Assembly (NCBI RefSeq): GCF_030645195.1
Contig: NZ_JAUSLW010000183.1
Location: 1 to 64,000, forward strand
Reading direction: 5' to 3'
DNA length: 64,000 nt
Source of the DNA: Phenylobacterium sp.
Lineage (GTDB): Bacteria; Pseudomonadota; Alphaproteobacteria; Caulobacterales; Caulobacteraceae
Shown: in pieces, positions 26,061-33,540 of the stretch
Layout of the letters: each line of letters opens with the position of its first letter
Numbering within the stretch: the first letter of the stretch is position 1
Notes under the pieces: model-generated
Told to the model about the DNA's origin: nothing
Databases searched by the model: none
Seen by the model: the letters and a program-made list of their open reading frames with translations, nothing else
Program-made: the position numbers and the translations under genes

Positions 26061-26419
26061 GTCGGGATGGGGCGGAGGAAGGCCGTGAGGGTGCAGACGC
26101 TGAGGACGGCGAAGAGCGCAAGACCAAACAGGATCTGTCCCGCCGGATGCAGCCAATAGAGCAAGATCATGAGGATGGTGGTCAGCAGGTTCGCCAGAAG
26201 CGCAAGAGCCCGGCCAAGCATCGTCGGGGCCTGCAAGGCGAGCACATTGACCAAGCCTACGGCAAAGACCCCCAACCCGGTTCCGGCAAACCAAAGCGCC
26301 TGAATCGTCAGATCTTCATAGAGGCGCGTGGTCATGAAGATATGCGCCACAGCCAGCAGCAGCGCCGCCACAGTTCCAGTCCAGTGCAAGCGTGCGAACA
26401 CTTCGTCTTCCCCCTGCAT
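26057..26419 (-). CDS. Small integral membrane protein, unknown
   Basis: A 120-residue protein with about four hydrophobic segments (from WTGTVAALLLAVAHIFM to ILFGLALFAVLSVCTLTAF). ATG at 26419 is preferred over an upstream ATG at 26497 because the added 26 residues look non-coding. No domain is recognised. Its stop lies within the end of repeat copy A. It is divergent from the GFA-like gene. Confidence 0.6.
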   Translation of the reverse strand: MQGEDEVFARLHWTGTVAALLLAVAHIFMTTRLYEDLTIQALWFAGTGLGVFAVGLVNVLALQAPTMLGRALALLANLLTTILMILLYWLHPAGQILFGLALFAVLSVCTLTAFLRPIPT

Positions 26420-26538
26420 TAGCCGCCCATCGTCCCAAGCCGGGGGTCCAGAAACATCGGTCTGCAAATGTTCTGGACACGACTTGCCCGCCAACACAAT
26501 GACTGCACGCCTACGCCTGATGGAAACGGGAGACGCAA

Positions 26539-27045
26539 GTGGCGCCCAAGCCGGCCAAGGATCTTCGTCTCACCTGCCAATGCGGTGGCGTAGAATACCG
26601 CGTATCCGGCCCGCCAATTCTTGGCGCCGTCTGCCACTGCGACGACTGCCGTGAAGCCGCTGTTCAGCTTGGACGCCTCAGCGGAGCCGACCCCCTGCGC
26701 GATACGGAAGGGGGGACCCCGTGCATTCTGTTTCGCAAGGATCAGGTCACCTGCCTGAAGGGGCAAGAGCGGTTGCGCGACCATCGGCTTGACCCCGGGT
26801 CCCCGACCCGCAGGGTGATCGCGTCCTGCTGCGACACGCCGATGTTCCTGGATTACGAAAAGGGCCACTGGTTCTCGGTGTACCGCGCCCGGCTGGGGCG
26901 GGACGCGCCGCCGGTTCAGATGCGCATCCAGACGGGCGGGACGTCACGGCGGCCCGCAGGTCCCCTGCCCAGTTACCCGGGCTATCCGCCGGTGTTCATG
27001 CTCAAGCTCACGCTCGCCCGTCTGGCGATGATGATCGGCCGGTGA
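26539..27045 (+). CDS. DUF6151/GFA-like zinc-binding protein
   Basis: A 168-residue protein with the cysteine layout of the GFA (glutathione-dependent formaldehyde-activating, CENP-V) fold: LTCQCGGVEYRVSG, AVCHCDDCREAA and SCCDTPMF. These bind zinc. The overall sequence fits the DUF6151 relatives rather than true Gfa. The start is GTG at 26539. It precedes the NsrR gene by 62 bases on the same strand; cotranscription is possible. The substrate is unknown. Confidence 0.75.
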   Translation: MAPKPAKDLRLTCQCGGVEYRVSGPPILGAVCHCDDCREAAVQLGRLSGADPLRDTEGGTPCILFRKDQVTCLKGQERLRDHRLDPGSPTRRVIASCCDTPMFLDYEKGHWFSVYRARLGRDAPPVQMRIQTGGTSRRPAGPLPSYPGYPPVFMLKLTLARLAMMIGR

Positions 27046-27107
27046 GCCCGCGCATGGCGTTGAGCGCGACCCCGACAAGCCTCGTCGTCGGCGCCTGAGA
27101 GACGAGA

Positions 27108-27566
27108 ATGCGACTGACCGTCTACACCGACTTCTCGCTGCGAGTGCTGATGTACCTGGCCCTGCCCCGCGACCGCCTGCCCACCATCGCCGAGATCGCC
27201 GCCAGCTACGGGATCTCCAGGAACCACCTCATGAAGGTGGTCTATCAGCTCGGCCTGGCCGGTTACATCGAGACGGTGCGGGGCAAGAACGGCGGCCTGC
27301 GGCTGGGCCGCCCGCCCGAGGACATCATCCTGGGGGAGGTGGTGCGCCGCACCGAGCCGGACATGGCCCTGGTCCCCTGCTTCGATCCGGCGAACGGCGC
27401 CTGCGTCATCACCCCGGCCTGCAAGCTCCGCCGCGCCCTGCACGAGGCGCGCGCCGCCTTCCTCGATGTCCTGGACGGCTACAGCCTGGCCGACCTGGTG
27501 GAGAACCAGGGCGCCCTGCAGGCCCTGTTGGCCCGGGGCCCGCCCGCCGAGACCTCCGACCTCTAG
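27108..27566 (+). CDS. nsrR: Rrf2-family NO-responsive regulator NsrR
   Basis: A 152-residue Rrf2 regulator. The winged helix is MRLTVYTDFSLRVLMYLAL to SRNHLMKVVYQLGLAGYIET with the wing at GKNGGLRLG. The three iron-sulfur cluster cysteines are in the NsrR spacing C-x7-C-x5-C (PCFDPANGACVITPAC). NO destroys the cluster and relieves repression. Downstream genes (Nfu, truncated globin) fit an NO-stress regulon. Its TAG stop is the first codon of palindromic repeat copy B. Confidence 0.9.
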   Translation: MRLTVYTDFSLRVLMYLALPRDRLPTIAEIAASYGISRNHLMKVVYQLGLAGYIETVRGKNGGLRLGRPPEDIILGEVVRRTEPDMALVPCFDPANGACVITPACKLRRALHEARAAFLDVLDGYSLADLVENQGALQALLARGPPAETSDL

Positions 27567-27670
27567 AGCGTTTCCCGCCTGACTTGGATCAAGTCAGGCG
27601 ATCAGGAAGAGCGACCAAGTCAGGACTCTAGAGCCCCGTTTCGATTCATTCGAAACGGGAACAGCTCTAG
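27564..27670. repeat. Composite palindromic intergenic repeat, copy B
   Basis: Nearly identical to copy A (25954-26060), with one changed base pair region (CAGGACTC for CAGAACTC). It again lies exactly between two convergent genes and contains both stops: TAG of nsrR at 27564-27566 and CTA for the Nfu gene at 27667-27669. Confidence 0.85.
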
Positions 27671-28341
27671 ACGCGTTCGGGCGCGATCGGCCGGCCCTGG
27701 TGGCTGAAGGCCGTGCGGGCTGGCGGTCCCGGTCGCCCGTCCAGCCGCGCGGCCCAGGCCTTCAGGCGCTCGCCCACCGAGACGGTCGCCGACGGCTCGG
27801 CCTCGACCTCCTCCACCCCGGCCACCTCGGGCACGTAATACTGGACGATCCGCTGCACCCCGCCCTTCAGAGTCAGGCGCGCGGACGGGCAACCGCCGCA
27901 GGCGCCGCGCATGTGGATCCAGAGCACGCCGGCCTGGGCGTCGAAGCGATCGAACTCGATGTCCCCGCCGTCGCGCGCCACGCCGGGCCGCACATGCCGG
28001 TCCAGGACGCCGCGGATCTCGGCCTCCAGGTCGGTGTCGCCGGAGGGCGCGGGCGCGCCGGCCGGCGCGGCGCCCTGCGGCGGGGCGCGGACCTCCCGTT
28101 CCAGGACGGCGCTCAGGGCGGCGACCACCTCCGGGCCCAGCCGCGCCCAGGGCCGACCCTGGGTCCGGGTCACCGTCACGAAGCCTGGCGCGACAAAGAC
28201 CCCGCCGACCCCCGGCAGCGCCCGGAGCGCGACGGTCAGGACGCTTTCCAGGGCCAGGAGCCCCTCCCCGCCCCCGGCGTCCCCCGAGGGTGAGAACTTC
28301 ATGGCGTCCGGATTGGGCGTCGGTTCGGTGGTGATGAACAC
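27667..28341 (-). CDS. Nfu-type iron-sulfur scaffold/carrier protein
   Basis: A 224-residue protein with an Nfu N-terminal domain (TTEPTPNPDAMKFSPSG, residues 4-20) and a C-terminal NifU-like domain carrying the cluster-binding CxxC in RGACGGCPSARLTLKGG. Nfu proteins deliver Fe-S clusters to target enzymes. An acidic and Arg-rich extension of about 35 residues follows the NifU domain. Placement opposite NsrR and divergent from a truncated globin suggests a stress-induced copy used to repair NO-damaged clusters; a housekeeping copy may exist elsewhere. Confidence 0.88.
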   Translation of the reverse strand: MFITTEPTPNPDAMKFSPSGDAGGGEGLLALESVLTVALRALPGVGGVFVAPGFVTVTRTQGRPWARLGPEVVAALSAVLEREVRAPPQGAAPAGAPAPSGDTDLEAEIRGVLDRHVRPGVARDGGDIEFDRFDAQAGVLWIHMRGACGGCPSARLTLKGGVQRIVQYYVPEVAGVEEVEAEPSATVSVGERLKAWAARLDGRPGPPARTAFSHQGRPIAPERV

Positions 28342-28401
28342 GGTCGCTCCTGCCCGCCGGCGCGCGCGGCCGATCCGCGCGGGGCCTAGCCAGGTTTAAA
28401 C

Positions 28402-28420
28402 CAATATTGTAGATACATGT
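28402..28420. promoter_or_regulatory. Candidate NsrR site between nfu and globin genes
   Basis: The minus strand reads ATGTATCT (plus-strand AGATACAT, 28411-28418), one half of the known NsrR consensus ATGYATYT, followed by an AT-rich stretch ACAATATTGG that only weakly matches the second half. It is the only AT-rich patch in this divergent region. NsrR is encoded 850 bases away. Confidence 0.4.
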
Positions 28421-28448
28421 TCAAATCGCAACCCGAACAGATCCCCCC

Positions 28449-28898
28449 ATGAGCTCCCCGTCCGTTTCCGCGTCCCCCCTCCGCCTCGGCCCCGGCGCGG
28501 CCGTGGGCGTCACCGAGGCGATGATCTGCGACCTGGTCCACGGCTTCTACGCCACCGTCCGCGCCGACCCGGCCCTGGGCCCGATCTTCAACCGGATCAT
28601 CGGCGACGAATGGGACGCCCACCTGGCCAAGCTCTGCGACTTCTGGTCCTCGGTGATGCTGATGACCGGCCGCTTCAGGGGCTCGCCCATGGTCGCCCAC
28701 AGCAAGATCCCGGAGATCTCGCCGGCCCACTTTGTCCGCTGGCTGCATCTGTTCCGCCAGAGCGCCGAACGGCTGTGTCCGCCGCAGGCCGCGGCGCTGT
28801 TCATCGCCAAGTCGGAGATGATCGCCCAGAGCCTGCAGTACGGAATCGCCGCCACCCGCGGCGAGCTTCCGCCCCTCACCGGCGCGACCGGGTCATGA
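28449..28898 (+). CDS. Group III truncated hemoglobin
   Basis: A 149-residue truncated globin. Motifs are VHGFYATVRADPALGPIF (B/CD region), HLAKLCDFWSSVMLMTGRF (E helix) and SPAHFVRWLHLFRQSAE with the proximal His of the F helix. FWSSVML and the lack of N-terminal Gly-Gly pairs indicate group III. Such proteins react with O2 and NO. It is divergent from the Nfu gene and near NsrR, which supports an NO-linked role. Confidence 0.88.
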   Translation: MSSPSVSASPLRLGPGAAVGVTEAMICDLVHGFYATVRADPALGPIFNRIIGDEWDAHLAKLCDFWSSVMLMTGRFRGSPMVAHSKIPEISPAHFVRWLHLFRQSAERLCPPQAAALFIAKSEMIAQSLQYGIAATRGELPPLTGATGS

Positions 28899-28930
28899 CG
28901 CCCCGCCCCCGCCCCATGGAAGGACTGACC

Positions 28931-29089
28931 ATGCTCCATTTCCTGATGCTGCCCGCCAACGCGGTCTGCGACGCGCTCGGCGTCGTCGACGAGCACGAGC
29001 GCGGCATGATCCGCATGCTCATCAACATGCTGCTCTGGACCACCCTGGGCGCCGTGGTCTTCATGGTGGCCTGGGTGCTGGTGGTCTGA
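28931..29089 (+). CDS. 52-residue single-pass membrane protein
   Basis: A very small protein: a polar N-terminal half (ANAVCDALGVVDEHERGM) and a C-terminal membrane helix (LLWTTLGAVVFMVAWVLVV). ATG at 28931 follows the Shine-Dalgarno-like GGAAGGA; ATG at 28916 would include that site. It lies 32 bases after the globin stop on the same strand, so is probably cotranscribed. Function unknown; it may tether or partner the globin, which is inference. Confidence 0.6.
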   Translation: MLHFLMLPANAVCDALGVVDEHERGMIRMLINMLLWTTLGAVVFMVAWVLVV

Positions 29090-29141
29090 TCCGGCCGGCC
29101 CCGTGATCCCCCGGCCGGAGCGCCGGTTGGGCCTCTGAGCC

Positions 29142-30299
29142 TCAGGCCTCGATGATGTGGGGCACGAAGCGGGCGAGGTTCTTGGTCACCGCGCTGTCGT
29201 CCTCGCGGATGCCGATCCCGGCCGGCTCGGCGCCGACGATCCAGGCGCCCACCACCGGGCGCTTGCCGTCGAAGTCCGGCGGCGGGTGATAGGCCTGCAG
29301 GATAGCCCCCTCGGCGCCATAGCCCTGGTCCAGCACCGGCTCATCGCCGCCGACGATCTCCACATTGGCGCCCTCGCGGGAGAACAGCGGCTTGCGCACG
29401 TAGCGGGCTTCCAGGGCCGACGCCCCCGGATCGCCCTCGAAATAGGCCTCCAGCAGGTTCGGGTGGCCGGGGTGCCGTTCCCACAGCAGCGGCAGGATTC
29501 CCTTGTTGGAGAGGATCGCCTTCCAGGGCGGCTCCAGCCAGCGGACCTTGGCGGTGGCCAGGTGCGCGGCATAGGGCTCGCGCAGCATGTCCTCCCAGGG
29601 ATAGAGCTTGAACGCCGCCTGCAGCAGCAGGCCGTCGGGGTCGGCGAACTGGCCCTGCGCGTTCACCCCGATGTCCAGCATGGCCACGAACTTCGGGTCG
29701 AGCCCCGCCTGGGTGGCCAGGTCCTCGAAGAACCGCACGGTCTGCCGGTCCTCCACCGCGCGAGCGTCGCTGGCGAAATGGACGAAGCCGCCGGTGGGGA
29801 ACAGGGCCCTGAACCGGTCGCGTAGGGCCTCGAACAGGCTGTTGAACTGGTCGGTCCCCGGCGGCAGGGCGCCTGAGGCCAGCAGCTCCTCCAGCCACAG
29901 CCACTGGAAGGTGGCCGCCTCGAACACGCTGGTGGGGGTGTCGGCGTTGTACTCGTAGAGCTTGGGCTTGGCGGTCCCGTCATAGCCGAAGTCGAACCGG
30001 CCATAGAGGGAGGGCTCCTTGGCGCGCCAGGAGGCGGCCACGAAGTCCCGGTGCTCGGCCGGGATGGCCAGCTTGGTCAGCAGCTCATCGCTGCGCGAGG
30101 CCTCGTCCACCAGGTCCAGGCAGAGCTCGTGCAACTCGGCGGCGGCCGGCTCCAGGTCCTCCTCCACCTGCGCCAAGGTGAAGGCGTAGGCCGCGCTCTC
30201 GTCCCAATAGGCCTGGCCTTCCGTGTGGTGGTAGACGAACCCCACCGCGTCGGCCTTGTCCTTCCAGTCGGGGCGGGGCTCCAGGATGAGGCGTTTCAC
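29142..30299 (-). CDS. Glutathionylspermidine-synthase-like ATP-grasp protein (YjfC type)
   Basis: A 385-residue protein of the GSP synthase C-terminal family (ATP-grasp amide ligase). Conserved segments are YNADTPTSVFEAA preceded by PKLYE, WLEPPWKAILSNKG, FSREGANVEIVGG and VVGAWIVGAEPAGIGIRED. The amidase domain of E. coli Gsp is absent, as in YjfC/YgiC. It starts with GTG at 30299, three bases after the PspA-like stop. The substrate is unknown; the family joins an amine to a carboxylate of a peptide or thiol compound. Context matches the yjf locus. Confidence 0.85.
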   Translation of the reverse strand: MKRLILEPRPDWKDKADAVGFVYHHTEGQAYWDESAAYAFTLAQVEEDLEPAAAELHELCLDLVDEASRSDELLTKLAIPAEHRDFVAASWRAKEPSLYGRFDFGYDGTAKPKLYEYNADTPTSVFEAATFQWLWLEELLASGALPPGTDQFNSLFEALRDRFRALFPTGGFVHFASDARAVEDRQTVRFFEDLATQAGLDPKFVAMLDIGVNAQGQFADPDGLLLQAAFKLYPWEDMLREPYAAHLATAKVRWLEPPWKAILSNKGILPLLWERHPGHPNLLEAYFEGDPGASALEARYVRKPLFSREGANVEIVGGDEPVLDQGYGAEGAILQAYHPPPDFDGKRPVVGAWIVGAEPAGIGIREDDSAVTKNLARFVPHIIEA

Positions 30300-30302
30300 C
30301 CC

Positions 30303-31037
30303 CTACTCGTCTCCGGACTTGGCCGCGGCCTTCTGCTCGATCTGCAGGGTGGGCGCGGGCGCGGCCAGGCGGGCCAGGACGTCGTCGGCCGAGGACTGGC
30401 CGGGCCCGATGCCCGCCAGCCGCAGCTTCTCGTCCAGGTCGGCGCCGGTGCGCATGTCCTCCAGCTCGGCGGCGGCCTGGATGCGCTCGCCACGGATGGC
30501 CTGGCGTTCCTTGATCCGCGCCAGGCTGTCGGCCGCCGAGCCCAGCGAGGAGCCGGCCCCGGCGCCGCGGGCGGCCACCGAGGCCTGGGCGCGCTGCACC
30601 GACTCGTTGACCTTCACCACCTCGACCTCGCGGCGCAGGGTCTCGATCCTGCGGTCGGTGGCGGTGATGGCGGCGTGCAGCTGCTCCTCGGCGGCGCGCA
30701 TGTCGACGATCTGCGGCGCCTTCAGGGCCACGTCGGCCTCCAGGTCGGCGATCCGCTGCGCCACCTGGCGGGCCAGGTCCATGTCGCCCTTGGCCACGGC
30801 GGCCCGCGCCGAGCCCTCGTACTTGGCGGCCTGCTCGCGGAAGCTGGCCACCTCCTTCTCCAGGATGCGCCGGCGGGCCACCAGGGTGGCCATGTCGTCC
30901 CGGGCCTTGCCCTGGGCGGTGTCGGCGTCGCGGATCTCCTGATCCAGGATCTTCAGGGCGTTGGCGTCGACGACGCCGGCGGCGGCGTCATGCGCGCCCG
31001 CGCGGCCCAGGGTGAACAGCTTGCGCCAGATGGTCAT
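30303..31037 (-). CDS. PspA/IM30-family protein (YjfJ type)
   Basis: A 244-residue, strongly helical coiled-coil protein of the PspA/IM30/ESCRT-III fold. It opens with WRKLFTLGRAG and includes NALKILDQEIRDADT and ARDDMATLVARRRILEKEV. PspA proteins bind and remodel inner membrane under stress. Unlike classical PspA it has an Ala-rich tail of about 60 residues. It is between DUF2170 and the ATP-grasp gene in a tight minus-strand operon, the gene order of yjfI-yjfJ...yjfC. Confidence 0.85.
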   Translation of the reverse strand: MTIWRKLFTLGRAGAHDAAAGVVDANALKILDQEIRDADTAQGKARDDMATLVARRRILEKEVASFREQAAKYEGSARAAVAKGDMDLARQVAQRIADLEADVALKAPQIVDMRAAEEQLHAAITATDRRIETLRREVEVVKVNESVQRAQASVAARGAGAGSSLGSAADSLARIKERQAIRGERIQAAAELEDMRTGADLDEKLRLAGIGPGQSSADDVLARLAAPAPTLQIEQKAAAKSGDE

Positions 31038-31061
31038 GGGTAAGGCTCCAGAGGCTTGGGG

Positions 31062-31496
31062 TCAGGCGGCGGGGGAGAAGGAGGAGCGCAGGTCGGAGGC
31101 CGCCTCAAGGGCGTTCTCGGCCAGCATGCGCAGCTCGATCAGGATGTCCTCGAGGGACGAGGTCGTGGCCAGCTCGCCGAACAGTTCATAGAAGTCGCGG
31201 TCGGCCACCGTGGTGATCCCGAAGTTCGACAGCGGCACCAGCTTCTGGGCCTTCAGCAGGAATTCGTTGAAGGCGTGGCGGTCTTCCTGCTCGTCCACCG
31301 GCCACAGCAGGACCGAGGCGGCGATCTGCTGGTCGCTGACGCTGACGAAGATCTCCAGGTCGCCGGCGTCGGGCATGGTCACCAGCAGTACGGGGTCGGC
31401 GCCCTCCACCACGCGGGCGGCGAGGGCTTCCCCCTCCTTGCTGGCCGCGTCCAGGGCGGTCTTCAGGGAGCGAACAGTCCAAGCGGTCTGCGTCAT
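31062..31496 (-). CDS. DUF2170 protein (YjfI type)
   Basis: A 144-residue acidic protein matching DUF2170: TVRSLKTALDAASKEGEAL, then PVLLVTMPDAGDLEIFVSVS and FLLKAQKLVPLSNFGI. ATG at 31496 is preferred over 31580 because the upstream part is unlike the family. It is the first gene of the minus-strand half of the yjf-like locus and is divergent from the DUF2491 gene. Its molecular role is not known. Confidence 0.82.
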   Translation of the reverse strand: MTQTAWTVRSLKTALDAASKEGEALAARVVEGADPVLLVTMPDAGDLEIFVSVSDQQIAASVLLWPVDEQEDRHAFNEFLLKAQKLVPLSNFGITTVADRDFYELFGELATTSSLEDILIELRMLAENALEAASDLRSSFSPAA

Positions 31497-31630
31497 CAGG
31501 CGATCCTTCGGTGGAAACAGGTTCATACAAGATGGGTGGCCGGGCGCCAGCCGTCGAGGGCCAGCTTCGCCCTTTTGCACGGGCGATCCCTATCCTAGAT
31601 AAGAGATCAGTCTTCCTGCGGGTCAGCGTC

Positions 31631-32269
31631 ATGTTCGGTAAGCTCTTCGGCCGCAAGGAGGCCGCCCCGGCCTCGGCCCTGCCGGCGATCCGCAATGTCA
31701 CCCTGGGCCGCACGGTCTGGCTCGACACCCTGGCCTGGCGCCGGCTGGGCTCGGAGCGCCGATTCCCCCTGGACCGCGACACCCTGGAGATCACCGCCCA
31801 GGGCCTGGTGGACCTGAAGGACGGCGGCTTCGTCCATCGATTCTACACCGACGACCACGCCATGTTTCAGGCCGTCTCCGACGACCGCGAGGGCCAGAGG
31901 GTCAACGACATCACCGTCTTCGTGCCCTGGGAAAGCGCCTATCCGGGCGGCCGCGCCGACCGCGAGGCCTGGGCCAAGCGCCTGCGGGCGCGGACCTTCA
32001 CCGCCTCGGGCCTGCCCGACTACACCCGCTTCTGGTTTGGCGACGAGGCCGAGAGCCAGGACCCGGTGACCTTCTGGGAAGACCTGCACGACGACCGCGA
32101 CGGGGTCCCCGACCGGCGGATCTTCCAGACCTGCATGCTGTTTTCCCGAGAATTGCCGGGCGAGGCGCGCGAGCTTCTGCTAGCCATCGAGCAGGAGACC
32201 GAGGACGGCGAGGTGTCGTTCGAGGTCATGCTCGGCGTCCCCCTCGAGGTCGGCGAGTTCAAGGCCTGA
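31631..32269 (+). CDS. DUF2491 protein (YjfK type)
   Basis: A 212-residue protein of the DUF2491 family: MFGKLFGRKE at the N-terminus, LGRTVWLDTLAWRRLG, FVHRFYTDDHAMFQAV, and YTRFWFGDEAESQDPVTFWE. It is soluble and of unknown function. ATG at 31631 gives the family N-terminus; the longer frame upstream is not conserved-looking. It is the first gene of the plus-strand half of the yjf-like locus, 134 bases from the divergent DUF2170 gene. Confidence 0.82.
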   Translation: MFGKLFGRKEAAPASALPAIRNVTLGRTVWLDTLAWRRLGSERRFPLDRDTLEITAQGLVDLKDGGFVHRFYTDDHAMFQAVSDDREGQRVNDITVFVPWESAYPGGRADREAWAKRLRARTFTASGLPDYTRFWFGDEAESQDPVTFWEDLHDDRDGVPDRRIFQTCMLFSRELPGEARELLLAIEQETEDGEVSFEVMLGVPLEVGEFKA

Positions 32270-32291
32270 ACCTGTTGGAGACATAGCTGAG

Positions 32292-32705
32292 ATGTTCGAC
32301 CTCTACGGCTTCGCCGCCAGCGCGGTGGCCTTCCTGATCGCCTTCGTCGCCGCCGGCCTGTTCACCCTGGCCTTCAAGGTCATCTACCAGTGGGTGACCC
32401 CCTACAACGAGGCCAAGCTGATCCGCGAGGGCAACACCGCCGCGGCCGTCGCGCTGGGCGGCGCCCTGCTGGGCTATGTCATCCCGCTGGCCTCGGCGCT
32501 CTCCCACACCATCACCCTCATCGAGTTCTGCGCCTGGGCGGCGCTGGCCGGCGTCATCCAGATCGCCGCCTTCACCCTGATCCGCATGATGGTGATGAAG
32601 GACGTCAGCGCCCGCATCGAGCGCGGCGAGATCGCCGCCGGGGTCTATCTGATGAGCATCTCACTCGCGGTCGGCTTCCTCAACGCCGCCTGCATGACCT
32701 CCTGA
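32292..32705 (+). CDS. DUF350 membrane protein (YjfL type)
   Basis: A 137-residue protein with four membrane helices in the DUF350 pattern: two helices, the conserved cytoplasmic EAKLIREGNTAAAVALGGAL, then two more (IEFCAWAALAGVIQIAAF and the last near residue 115). DUF350 proteins are inner-membrane proteins linked to PspA-type systems. It lies 22 bases after the DUF2491 gene and 7 before DUF1190. Confidence 0.88.
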   Translation: MFDLYGFAASAVAFLIAFVAAGLFTLAFKVIYQWVTPYNEAKLIREGNTAAAVALGGALLGYVIPLASALSHTITLIEFCAWAALAGVIQIAAFTLIRMMVMKDVSARIERGEIAAGVYLMSISLAVGFLNAACMTS

Positions 32706-32712
32706 AGCGCCC

Positions 32713-33327
32713 ATGACCGCCCCCCGCCCGCGCAAGCGCTCCAGCGCCGTCACCCTCACCGGCCTGATGGCCGGTTCGGCCATCTCCATCTCGGCCTGCG
32801 ACAACACGCCCACCGCCGCCCAGTGGGGGGATCCCCCCGCCGCCAGCTCGGGCCGGTCGGTGGAGGCCGCCTCCTTCGAGAGCCTGGCGGCCTGCGAGGC
32901 GTCCGGTAGCTTCACCGCCGTGCAGTGCCAGACGGCCTTCCAGGAGGCGCAGAAGGCCAGCGCCGAGAACGCGCCGAAGTTCGGCGACCAGCAGAGTTGC
33001 GAGGAACGCTACGGCGTCGACCAGTGCGTGCCCAGGCAGGGTCAGGGCGGCAGCTTCTTCACCCCCCTGCTCACCGGCTTCATCATCGGCCAGGCCATGA
33101 ACAACATGGGCGGCTATCGCGGTGCGCCGATGTATCGCGATCGCTACGGCGGCTATACGGGCGGCAGCGGCTATCCGGTTTCGCGCGACTACCTTACCGG
33201 CCGCACCCGGGTCAGCGCCGACAGCTTCGACGCCCCCAAGGCCGGCGCGCCCGCCCGGGTCCAGAGCCGCAGCTCCATCATCTCCCGCGGCGGCTTCGGC
33301 GGCGGCTCCCGCTCCTACGGCGGCTGA
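32713..33327 (+). CDS. DUF1190 protein (YjfM type)
   Basis: A 204-residue protein of the DUF1190 family. The N-terminus is basic (RPRKRSSAVTL), followed by a hydrophobic segment ending ISISACD that may act as a lipoprotein signal. Cysteine pairs occur in AACEAS/VQCQTAF and SCEERYG/DQCVP, then FFTPLLTGFIIGQAM. The C-terminal 80 residues are rich in Gly, Tyr, Arg and Ser, low complexity and probably disordered. It ends the plus-strand operon of the yjf-like locus. Confidence 0.8.
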   Translation: MTAPRPRKRSSAVTLTGLMAGSAISISACDNTPTAAQWGDPPAASSGRSVEAASFESLAACEASGSFTAVQCQTAFQEAQKASAENAPKFGDQQSCEERYGVDQCVPRQGQGGSFFTPLLTGFIIGQAMNNMGGYRGAPMYRDRYGGYTGGSGYPVSRDYLTGRTRVSADSFDAPKAGAPARVQSRSSIISRGGFGGGSRSYGG

Positions 33328-33367
33328 GCCGCAGGCTCCGACGCCGTAGGCCGCCCAAGATTTACAC

Positions 33368-33495
33368 CGTCATCCTCGGGCTCTTGTCCCGAGGATCCAT
33401 GATCTCCGCCTGTCCGCAGGAGACCCTCGCGTCCCCGCCGAGCCTCACCGGCTCCACGGCGTCTATGGATCTTCGGGACAAGCCCGAAGATGACG
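33368..33495. repeat. Inverted intergenic repeat (CGTCATCCTCGGG type)
   Basis: A left arm starting CGTCATCCTCGGGC (with CTTGTCCCGAGGATCCAT) is answered by an inverted right arm ending AGCCCGAAGATGACG. The whole 128-bp unit can form a long hairpin between the DUF1190 stop and the convergent hydroxylase gene. Similar GTCATCCTC...GAGGATC elements are widespread in alphaproteobacterial genomes. Confidence 0.7.
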
Positions 33496-33540
33496 ATCCG
33501 GGGAGAGGCGCGCCCTGTCGGCGTCCCTCCAGCCCGGCCC

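Noticed and set aside
29142-30299. Full bifunctional glutathionylspermidine synthetase/amidase
   Set aside because: Only the ATP-grasp part is present; the cysteine amidase domain is missing.
33368-33495. Riboswitch or structured RNA between DUF1190 and the hydroxylase
   Set aside because: The fold is a simple long inverted repeat of a widespread intergenic type, lying between convergent genes rather than before a start codon.
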